Below, one piece after another: positions 26,729 to 33,264 of a stretch of 33,264 bases of DNA. The stretch is taken from contig JANWLB010000083.1 in NCBI GenBank assembly GCA_025451095.1, positions 1 to 33,264 of the forward strand, read 5' to 3'. Origin of the DNA: Alphaproteobacteria bacterium. Its GTDB lineage: Bacteria; Pseudomonadota; Alphaproteobacteria; Micavibrionales; Micavibrionaceae. Below the pieces are notes generated by a model, which was not told the DNA's origin, searched no databases, and saw only the letters and a program-made list of their open reading frames with translations. Both the position numbers and the translations under genes were made by a program. Each line of letters begins with the position of its first letter. Positions within the stretch are counted from its first letter, which is position 1.

Positions 26729-28903
26729 TTACCTGAATTTGATGCCGGTCTTTTCCTGACGGACGGCTTTCTGCAGGGTCAGCAGCTCCAGGATCCGGGC
26801 GCTGTCCGGGCCGCCGACGCCGGAAAGCCGCGCAAGGCGGCCCGCCTCGGCAAAATCGGCCGTCACAAGGCCTTCGATCCCGTCCAGTCCTGCCGGCGGC
26901 TTGTCATGGAAAAAGGTTTCATACGCGCTGCGGGCCCGCTCGGGGCTCAGACGGCCTATGGCCAGATTATGAGAAAAGAGGGCCTTAACGGCGCCGGTAA
27001 GTTTCTCCGGCTTACGGGAGACCACAGCCAGCGGCCCTTTGTGCTCGCGCACGGCCCGGGAGAAAACCCGCACCAGATCCTCGTCCGTCATTATGATCTC
27101 GGGCTCATGAATGATCAGAAAGTCCCGGCTGTCGGCCGCGCGGGCAAAGGCATTCTGTATGTTTCCTTCAGGCGAGCTCATCGCCGTAGGCGTGGAAAGC
27201 TGGTGCATATCTTCTTCCTGCACGTTCCGCACCATGCCCTCACCGATATAGCGCAGGAAACTGGACGCCCCCGCCCCGCGGGGCGCCTCGACCAGAAGCG
27301 AAAAAGGCTCGAGATGGCAGCGGCCGCGCTCGATCAGTTCTGCCGTCATCGCCAGAGATTCAGCCGGCATCTCCACGAGCGACAAATCAAATTGCGACGG
27401 CACGGGACTGGTAGACAGGATTCCCTGACCGCTGCCAACAGTAATACGCGCATCGGCTTCCAGCATACGCTCGACAACATCACGGCTCCCGCCTGTCAGC
27501 TTCATACCGCGCACAGCCTTATAGATCATGCGGGGAGGAGCATCATATTTACGCGCCAGATCAAGAACGACGGCATCGGGCAAAGCCTGCTCTTGCATCT
27601 CCAGCTGACGCTCCCACATTTTCCGGCGAACAATCGTCGGCGGATAATCTATGGAGAGAGAGAAGGAAAAACGCTGCCGCACGGCCCTGTGAAATTTTTC
27701 CGCGTCATTGGCAATCCATATGGTGGGCACCGCGTTTTCTTCCAGTATGCGGTTAAGCCGGACCTTGCTTTCAGGGTCGGCCTTCTTGTCTGAATCCGTA
27801 CCCTTGCGGAGAACATCTTCCATTTCATCAAAAAGCAGAATGGCGTTTTTGTTGTCTTTCAGCAAAGCCTGCGCCCGCTGGTGATGGCCCAGTCTCTTCT
27901 CGCTGGTTTTTTCCGTCTTCGGCATCTTGATGGTGATGTCGTCTTCATCATGATCGACATAACCATCATCGTCGGCGTCTCCCGACTGGTCTTCCTCTCC
28001 GACCGCGTACATCCTGAGACCCAAATGGTCCGCGATCGTTTTGGCCAGCTCCGTCTTGCCGCCCCCGGGAGGGCCGACAATCATAATGTTGATCCCCTTT
28101 TCGCCCCTCTGCACGGCATTCTTAAGAATATTTATCGCCAGCTCCATATCCGGCCCCAGATGCGCAAAATCATCGATCCTGAGCTCTGATTTCGTCGGCT
28201 TGCCCAGCAGATGGCCAACGATGGCCTCTTCGCTCATACCGCCTTCATCAAGCTTGTCGAACAAAGCGGGATCAACCATCGGGAAGCTGCCAAACGCGCA
28301 TTCAACATCGATCAGGCCATATGTGGCCAGAGGGCCTGATGGGCTTAACAGCGTCGCGATTTTCTGAACATCGTCCGGACGGCCTAGCATACGCGAAACG
28401 ACAGGCGCCATCTTGTTGCTTCCCCGGCTGGAAGACTCCATAAAATCCCAGTACTGGCCGGAATTGCCACAACCATACGCAAGCTCCAGAACCTTCTTTC
28501 CCAGTTCGTCGAGATTTAGATAGTCTGCCAGCTTCATAAGATTTTCATGAACGACGTCGAAGACGGGTTCCGATTCCGCCAGCGCCAGCTGCTCCTGAAA
28601 ATGCTCTTTCAGGGTTTGCCAGTCCTCGGGAACGACTTTGGCTTTGGCGCCGACAGCGCCATAAAACCGTTTGTCCTTTTCTTTTTTGGCTGGAAATTTT
28701 ATGCCCTGCTCGGACAGCTTGAGATCTTCCTCGGCCGCCGCGCAGATCGCATAGGCGAACGGCGACGAAATCTTTGTGTGCTCCATAAGGTTCAGGAAAT
28801 AGCGATAGATCAGGCGCTCCGAAAACATGTCGCCGCCATCCAGAAGAATGTTGGCTCTTCTGACGTCAATCGTTCCCGCATCAGGCTTGGTTCGTGAACG
28901 CAT
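26729..28903 (-). CDS. AAA+ ATPase with EF-hand-like loop and second degenerate ATPase module
   Basis: The 724-residue product is an AAA+ ATPase of no family I can name. A helical N-terminal region (about 1-250) is followed by an AAA+ core. Walker A is GPPGGGKT (Lys283), Walker B is AILLFDEMED (Asp359, Glu360), and sensor/arginine-finger segments are TIWIANDAEKF and VRQRFSFSL. Between Walker A and B sits a 12-residue loop (309-320) with D at 1, 3, 5 and 9, G at 6, V at 8 and E at 12, the canonical EF-hand pattern, within an acidic insertion. A second module begins near residue 538 with a degraded P-loop (EAPRGAGASS) and has a Walker-B-like LIIHEPEII. I use the ATG at 28903, since GGGAGAG lies upstream. 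It heads a run of three further genes and has its own promoter. It could be a remodelling or chaperone-like ATPase. Confidence 0.85.
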   Translation of the reverse strand: MRSRTKPDAGTIDVRRANILLDGGDMFSERLIYRYFLNLMEHTKISSPFAYAICAAAEEDLKLSEQGIKFPAKKEKDKRFYGAVGAKAKVVPEDWQTLKEHFQEQLALAESEPVFDVVHENLMKLADYLNLDELGKKVLELAYGCGNSGQYWDFMESSSRGSNKMAPVVSRMLGRPDDVQKIATLLSPSGPLATYGLIDVECAFGSFPMVDPALFDKLDEGGMSEEAIVGHLLGKPTKSELRIDDFAHLGPDMELAINILKNAVQRGEKGINIMIVGPPGGGKTELAKTIADHLGLRMYAVGEEDQSGDADDDGYVDHDEDDITIKMPKTEKTSEKRLGHHQRAQALLKDNKNAILLFDEMEDVLRKGTDSDKKADPESKVRLNRILEENAVPTIWIANDAEKFHRAVRQRFSFSLSIDYPPTIVRRKMWERQLEMQEQALPDAVVLDLARKYDAPPRMIYKAVRGMKLTGGSRDVVERMLEADARITVGSGQGILSTSPVPSQFDLSLVEMPAESLAMTAELIERGRCHLEPFSLLVEAPRGAGASSFLRYIGEGMVRNVQEEDMHQLSTPTAMSSPEGNIQNAFARAADSRDFLIIHEPEIIMTDEDLVRVFSRAVREHKGPLAVVSRKPEKLTGAVKALFSHNLAIGRLSPERARSAYETFFHDKPPAGLDGIEGLVTADFAEAGRLARLSGVGGPDSARILELLTLQKAVRQEKTGIKFR

Positions 28904-28963
28904 TAAACTCTCCCTATCTTGTGCCCGGCTCCCGCCAGATCTTTCCATATCAGGATTTTTCGG

Positions 28964-28992
28964 AGTTTAGCCTTCGATTTTCTGTAATGCAA
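28964..28992 (-). promoter_or_regulatory. Promoter of the AAA+ ATPase gene
   Basis: On the minus strand TTGCAT (28992-28987) and TAAACT (28969-28964) are 17 bases apart. Initiation near 28957 leaves a leader of about 54 bases with GGGAGAG before the ATG. Confidence 0.5.
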
Positions 28993-29005
28993 GTATTTGT
29001 TTTTA

Positions 29006-29034
29006 GGGAAAATTAAGGCCCGGCCAGGCGGGCC
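29006..29034 (-). terminator. Candidate intrinsic terminator of mfd
   Basis: GGCCCG (29034-29029) and CGGGCC (29022-29017) on the minus strand form a six-base-pair GC stem with a six-base loop, followed by TTAATTTTCCC. The stem is made by the last codons of mfd and the tail includes its stop. Confidence 0.45.
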
Positions 29035-32000
29035 AGCTCCTCGATAAGCCCTTTGATTCCCGCCACTCTTTGCCCTGTTTTCTCCCAGGTGCGGGCAAGG
29101 ACCAGCTTCTGGTCCGGGCGCAGGCGTACATCCCGGCCCTTATCGGCAATCCATTTCATGACCGCCGCCGGCTGGGGTGGCGTATCCTTATAAAAGCCCA
29201 GCACCGCCCCCCGGGGACCGGCTTCCACCCGGTCGACGCCGGCGCGGCGGCAGAGCTGCCGTATCTCCATAATCCGCAACAGATTCTCCACCTCTTCCGG
29301 CAGCTTGCCGAAACGATCGATCAGCTCGGCCGCGAAGGATTCTATATCCTGTTTCGTCTCAAGATCCGAAAGACGGCGATACAGACTCATGCGCACGCTC
29401 AGATCCTCGACATAGTGTTCGGGAATTAGAATCGACATGCCAATATTAATCTGGGGCGACCATTTATCGGCCAGCGCGCCTCCCGTCCAGTCCAGCCCCT
29501 CGCGCGTTGCCGCCACGGCCTCTTCCAGCATCTGCTGATACAGCTCGACCCCAACCTCTTTAATATGACCGGACTGCTCTTCACCCAGGAGATTACCCGC
29601 ACCGCGTATATCCATGTCGTGACTGGCCAGCTGGAATCCCGCCCCCAGCGTATCCAGCGTTTCGATCACTTCGAGGCGCTTTTGCGCCTCTGGCGTCAGG
29701 ATCTTGTGCGGTTCCCATGTCAGATAGGCATAGGCACGCACCTTTGAGCGCCCAATACGTCCGCGTATCTGATACAGCTGTGCAAGCCCAAACAGGTCGG
29801 CGCGGTGCACGATCATTGTATTGGCGCGCGGTATGTCGAGGCCGCTTTCAATGATATTCGTGGCCAGCAGTACATCATACTGCCCGTCGTAAAAGGCGCT
29901 CATCCGGTCCTCGAGGTCGGCGGGACCCATCTGGCCGTGCGCCATGATCACCTTGACTTCGGGCACCAGCTCTTTCAGCAGAGCCTCGACTTCTTCGATA
30001 TCCGCGATGCGCGGGCAAACATAGAAACTCTGTCCGCCGCGGTAATGCTCCCGCAACAGCGCCTCACGGACTATGACCGGGTCGAAAGGCAGGGCAAAAG
30101 TCCGTATCGCCAGACGGTCCACCGGCGGCGTGGCGATCAGGGAGAGGTCCCGCACACCGGCCAGCGCCATTTGCAATGTGCGCGGAATCGGCGTGGCGGT
30201 CAGGGTCAGGACATGAACATTGGCCTTGAGCTCCTTCAGCCTCTCTTTTTGTTTCACGCCAAAACGCTGCTCCTCGTCGACGACCAGAAGGCCCAGCTGC
30301 GCGAATTTTACCTGCCCTGCGAACAAAGCATGCGTGCCGACGACGATGCTGACCGAGCCATCGGCCAGACCTTCACGTGTTTTACGCGCCGTCGTTTCAG
30401 GCACCAGGCGCGAGAGCTGCTCCACCCGCAGGCCCGTGCCCTGGACCCGCGCGGTGAAATTCTGGTAGTGCTGGCGCGCCAGAAGCGTCGTCGGCACAGC
30501 GACCGCCACCTGCGCGCCGCTCATTGCGGCGACATAAGCGGCTCGCAGCGCCACTTCCGTCTTGCCAAAGCCGACATCCCCGCAGACCAGGCGGTCCATG
30601 GGTCGCTCGCTGGCAATATCATCCAGTACGTCCTGGATGCTTCGCTGCTGGTCTTCGGTTTCCTGCCAGGGGAAACGGGCAGAAAATTCCTGATACTGTT
30701 CATTGTCGATCTGCAGGCCCTGCCCTTTTTGTACGTGGCGCGCAGCAGCAATTTTAAGAAGCCCGTCGGCCATACGAAGCAGATCCTCCTTGACCTTCGC
30801 CTTGCGCGCCTGCCATCCGGCGCCGCCCAGCCTGTCCAGTTGAACAATGCCTTCGTCGCTCCCAAAGCGCGTCAGAATGTCGATATTCTCTACCGGCACA
30901 TAAAGTCTGTCGCCGCCTGCATATTCGAGCTTCAGGCAGTCATGGAGCGTTTTCATAACTTTGAGTGTTTCCAGCCCTTCAAAACGTCCGATGCCGTGAT
31001 CGACATGCACGACCAGATCCCCCGGCGCCAGCGATGATACCTCGGTCAGGAAATTATCAGCGCGACGGCGCTTGGCGGCGCGGCGGGCCAGGCGATCGCC
31101 CAGTATATCCTGCTCCGTCACCACCGCCAGATCCGCAGCCACAAAGCCGTTTTCAAGGCCAAGCACGGCCAGGCCTGTCTGGAATGTCTCCAGTTTCTTC
31201 AGTCCTTCGGCATCGCCGACATCTTTCAGATTGGCGAAACCCGCATGCTCCATCAGGCCGCGCAGACGCGCCCGGGATCCTTCGCTGTAGGCCGCCACGA
31301 CAAGTTTTTTTCCTTCGCTCCGCCGCGCGGCGGCGTATTCCGCCAGAGCAGAAAAGACATCGCCGCCGGGTTTCGCCCGCACATCGGAAAAATCCCGTCC
31401 GCGCCGCGCACCGGAATCCGCGCTTTCACCGGGACCGCCGAAAGGAGAAAGATGCAAGGCGTCTTCCGTCAGATTCTTCCATTCAGAATCTGTCAGATAA
31501 AGGCTTTCCACGGGCGCCGGATGATAAATGGCGCCCCCCAGGCTGACATCCGTGCCCTTGCTTGTCCTGCCGCGCTTGGCGCCTGCCGCCTGTTCGAGTG
31601 TGCGGCGGGCCTGATAAAAATCCTGGACCTGCCGCACCCGCTCGATATGCGACTGCACCGCATGCTGATCGAACGTCACCGCCGCGCCGGGCGCATAATC
31701 AAAAATCGTATCCAGCCGCTCAAAAAAGAGCGCCTGCCAATGCTCCATCCCGCTATAGCGGCGCCCTTCCGAAACCGCGTTATAAAGCGGATCGTCCGCC
31801 TGCACGACACCGAACAACGCCCGGTAATTGGCGCGAAACCGCGCCATGGAATCCGGATCCAGAAAAAGCTCGGTCGCCGGATAGAGCGCGGCTCCGGGCA
31901 GCTTGGCGCCGCTGCGCTGGCTTGATGGATCGAAAGAACGGATGCTTTCAATTTCATCCCCGAACAGATCGATCCGCAGCGGCTCCTCATGCCCTGCGGG

Positions 32001-32546
32001 AAAAATATCGACGATGCTGCCCCGGAAGGCATATTCGCCCGCCTCGCGCACCGTGTCGCCGCGCAGATAACCGTTGCCCTGTAAAAATGTGCGGAATTTA
32101 TCCTGATCCAGCAGCGCCCCGGCCTTGAGATCAAAAAGTGCGTCTTGCAGCGCGCTTTGCGGCGTCACGCGCTGCGCCACCGCGTTAATCGTTGTCAAAA
32201 GAAGGCGCGGATAGCGCGCCGCGTCCTTCTGCCATTTTACCAGCCCGCACAAAGCCGCCACGCGTTGCGCCACAATATCCCCATGCGGTGAAATACGGTC
32301 ATAGGGGAGACAGTCCCATGCCGGGAAATAAATCACGCGCACATCCGGCGCGAAAAAACCCAGCAGGCCCTGCAGCGCCACCGCCCGCGCATCATCCAAT
32401 GCCACATGCAGCACGATCCGGTCCTCGCCTGTCAGCGCGCGCGCTTTCTCCGCCAGAATACGTGCATCGTGTCCTTCCGGCGCGCCGTAAATGACCCGGG
32501 ACGGGGGTATAAAAACTTCGGCTGATTTTTGCGCAGGCTCGCTCAT
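29013..32546 (-). CDS. mfd: Transcription-repair coupling factor
   Basis: Mfd pulls stalled RNA polymerase off damaged DNA and recruits UvrA for excision repair. The 1177-residue product has the expected length. An N-terminal UvrB-like half contains IYFPAWDCLPYDRISPHGDIV. The RNA polymerase interaction domain has LVVHVDHGIGRFEGL. The superfamily 2 translocase motor has Walker A GDVGFGKTE, the DEEQRFGVKQK box and TATPIPRTLQMA. The second RecA lobe has ATNIIESGLDIPRANT and IRGRIGRS. A C-terminal UvrA-binding regulatory domain ends the chain. The ATG at 32546 is chosen (MSEPAQKSAE); a GTG two codons upstream is in frame. It follows sdhE and a small orphan on the same strand, an order seen in alphaproteobacteria apart from the orphan. 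Confidence 0.98.
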   Translation of the reverse strand: MSEPAQKSAEVFIPPSRVIYGAPEGHDARILAEKARALTGEDRIVLHVALDDARAVALQGLLGFFAPDVRVIYFPAWDCLPYDRISPHGDIVAQRVAALCGLVKWQKDAARYPRLLLTTINAVAQRVTPQSALQDALFDLKAGALLDQDKFRTFLQGNGYLRGDTVREAGEYAFRGSIVDIFPAGHEEPLRIDLFGDEIESIRSFDPSSQRSGAKLPGAALYPATELFLDPDSMARFRANYRALFGVVQADDPLYNAVSEGRRYSGMEHWQALFFERLDTIFDYAPGAAVTFDQHAVQSHIERVRQVQDFYQARRTLEQAAGAKRGRTSKGTDVSLGGAIYHPAPVESLYLTDSEWKNLTEDALHLSPFGGPGESADSGARRGRDFSDVRAKPGGDVFSALAEYAAARRSEGKKLVVAAYSEGSRARLRGLMEHAGFANLKDVGDAEGLKKLETFQTGLAVLGLENGFVAADLAVVTEQDILGDRLARRAAKRRRADNFLTEVSSLAPGDLVVHVDHGIGRFEGLETLKVMKTLHDCLKLEYAGGDRLYVPVENIDILTRFGSDEGIVQLDRLGGAGWQARKAKVKEDLLRMADGLLKIAAARHVQKGQGLQIDNEQYQEFSARFPWQETEDQQRSIQDVLDDIASERPMDRLVCGDVGFGKTEVALRAAYVAAMSGAQVAVAVPTTLLARQHYQNFTARVQGTGLRVEQLSRLVPETTARKTREGLADGSVSIVVGTHALFAGQVKFAQLGLLVVDEEQRFGVKQKERLKELKANVHVLTLTATPIPRTLQMALAGVRDLSLIATPPVDRLAIRTFALPFDPVIVREALLREHYRGGQSFYVCPRIADIEEVEALLKELVPEVKVIMAHGQMGPADLEDRMSAFYDGQYDVLLATNIIESGLDIPRANTMIVHRADLFGLAQLYQIRGRIGRSKVRAYAYLTWEPHKILTPEAQKRLEVIETLDTLGAGFQLASHDMDIRGAGNLLGEEQSGHIKEVGVELYQQMLEEAVAATREGLDWTGGALADKWSPQINIGMSILIPEHYVEDLSVRMSLYRRLSDLETKQDIESFAAELIDRFGKLPEEVENLLRIMEIRQLCRRAGVDRVEAGPRGAVLGFYKDTPPQPAAVMKWIADKGRDVRLRPDQKLVLARTWEKTGQRVAGIKGLIEELARLAGP

Positions 32547-32603
32547 GGCCACAGCTTTATCAGCCTGGAGCCTGTCAGGAAAAGGCTTTTTTTAAAGTCT
32601 TTT

Positions 32604-33032
32604 TTAGCAGAAAAGCGGAACAAATTTATGGTTGTCCGACCATATGCCGTACTGGCGATGATACAGCGCCGGCTCATAACCCCGGGGCTGGTTAATAATA
32701 TTGATTGCCCGCTGCGTACGGTTAAAAATGTGTTTCAGAACGGGGCGGCTGACCTGGGCACTCAACTCCCGGGCGGAATCGAACGTGCTTTCCCTTACGG
32801 CAAACACGAGGCCGGAATGCGCCATGCCGCCGCGATGCACGACAAGGCAATCCTCGGCCTCATCGATGATCTGCGACACTGTGCCGGCATAAACCCATTT
32901 ATCGCGCCCCAGATCCTCGAGGGCGCCGCACACAAGCCTGTGAAGGTTCGTCAAACGCGGCAGAAACGCCGCCGCCTGTTCCGTAGATACAGGCTCATGA
33001 TTGATCGCTTTCGGCTCTCTACGCCTTGTCAT
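32604..33032 (-). CDS. Hypothetical protein, 142 residues
   Basis: This product is not one I recognise. It is soluble and has an N-terminal basic stretch (MTRRREPK), then a helical part with AAAFLPRLTNLHRLVCGALEDLG, then GTVSQIIDEAEDCLVVHRGGMAHSGLVFAV, and ends in an aromatic/His-rich segment (YHRQYGIWSDNHKFVPLFC). No transmembrane helix or enzyme signature is visible. The ATG at 33032 has GGAGAG seven bases upstream and a near-consensus promoter further upstream, which makes the gene credible. It lies between sdhE and mfd and is followed by AT-rich repeats and 57 bases before mfd. Confidence 0.72.
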   Translation of the reverse strand: MTRRREPKAINHEPVSTEQAAAFLPRLTNLHRLVCGALEDLGRDKWVYAGTVSQIIDEAEDCLVVHRGGMAHSGLVFAVRESTFDSARELSAQVSRPVLKHIFNRTQRAINIINQPRGYEPALYHRQYGIWSDNHKFVPLFC

Positions 33033-33068
33033 CGAAAAACTCTCCAACTAAACCGGATCGGGCTTATG

Positions 33069-33098
33069 CTTATATTCAATCTTTAATAGTTATGTCAA
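33069..33098 (-). promoter_or_regulatory. Near-consensus sigma-70 promoter for the 142-residue gene
   Basis: On the minus strand a perfect TTGACA (33098-33093) is followed after 18 bases by TATAAG (33074-33069). Initiation near 33062 gives a leader of about 30 bases. It is the best -35 in the window and may also serve mfd by read-through. Confidence 0.65.
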
Positions 33099-33104
33099 TA
33101 AAAA

Positions 33105-33264
33105 TCAGGGGCTGGCAAAGCGGTGCGCCTGCAGCAACTGCATGACGGGGCTTTCAACGTTGGCGGGCACGGTTTCCTGCCCTGTGATCCAGTTGTAAAG
33201 ATCGGGATCGCTGAATTCCAAAAGCCCTTCATACAGATCCAGCTGTGCTGCCGAAAAACCGGGC
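33105..33264 (-). CDS. sdhE: Succinate dehydrogenase assembly factor SdhE, C-terminal part (start outside window)
   Basis: SdhE promotes covalent attachment of FAD to the succinate dehydrogenase flavoprotein. Only the last 53 codons and part of another are in the window, including the stop, and the frame is open to the right-hand edge. The visible residues contain LYEGLLEFSDPDLYNWITGQ, which matches the family's Y-x2-LL...DPDLYxWI motif, then VPANVESPVMQLLQAHRF. The usual length is about 90, so roughly 35-40 residues lie outside. In many alphaproteobacteria sdhE lies next to mfd or recG, as here. Confidence 0.85.
   Translation of the reverse strand, partial: PGFSAAQLDLYEGLLEFSDPDLYNWITGQETVPANVESPVMQLLQAHRFASP

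Noticed and set aside
29805-31037. 410-residue frame opposite mfd
   Set aside because: Antisense to the highly conserved Mfd translocase motor, with no start signal or domain.
32580-32603. AT-rich hairpin between the 142-residue gene and mfd
   Set aside because: The stem is almost all A-T with a mismatch on the relevant strand, so it is not convincing as a terminator.

Overview
The window reads as chromosomal DNA from an alphaproteobacterium. Genes are densely packed, GC-rich and have short intergenic gaps. The lineage markers are an HdaA-type DnaA homologue behind DUF2066 and AI-2E-exporter-like genes, a 48-residue aa3-oxidase subunit IV-type protein, an SdhE 3' end upstream of mfd, and an alphaproteobacterial-type aspartate aminotransferase. 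A Rhodospirillales- or Micavibrio-like host is my inference and is not proven. I see no rRNA, tRNA, CRISPR array, insertion sequence or integrase. No stretch above 300 bases lacks a gene.

Layout. Bases 1-2838 (+): the 3' part of alaS, an orphan membrane protein, then ndk with its own promoter. Bases 2855-8230 (-): purM-purN overlapping and ending in a hairpin, then the tiny cytochrome-oxidase subunit IV-like gene, then a large 7TM-DISM hybrid histidine kinase. Bases 8288-11294 (+): a translationally coupled trio (DUF2066 secreted protein, AI-2E/PerM-like permease, hdaA). Bases 11291-13425 (-): SixA-type phosphatase and a GH13 alpha-glucosidase, overlapping by one base. Bases 13615-18573 (+): two tandem mannitol-dehydrogenase-family oxidoreductases, a HAD phosphatase and a PfkB/ribokinase-type kinase. 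With the divergent glucosidase they look like a polyol/glucoside catabolic cluster that has no transporter in the window. Bases 18518-19702 (-): rnd. Bases 19827-23485 (+): aspS and a patatin-like lipase. Bases 23509-28903 (-): an AAA+ ATPase, two small orphans, an AmgK/aminoglycoside-phosphotransferase-like kinase and aspartate aminotransferase. Bases 29013-33264 (-): the sdhE 3' end, a 142-residue orphan with a near-consensus promoter, and mfd.

Most of the content is housekeeping: translation, nucleotide synthesis, replication control, transcription-coupled repair and RNA processing. The least explained parts are: (1) the 724-residue AAA+ protein, which carries a canonical-looking EF-hand Ca-binding loop between Walker A and Walker B plus a degenerate second ATPase module, and leads a run with two unrecognised small genes and a sugar-kinase-like gene; (2) the polyol cluster with two diverged dehydrogenases; (3) the unrecognised genes at 1667-2314 and 32604-33032. 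Several promoters can be read by eye and share a TTGC-type -35 with 17-base spacing.
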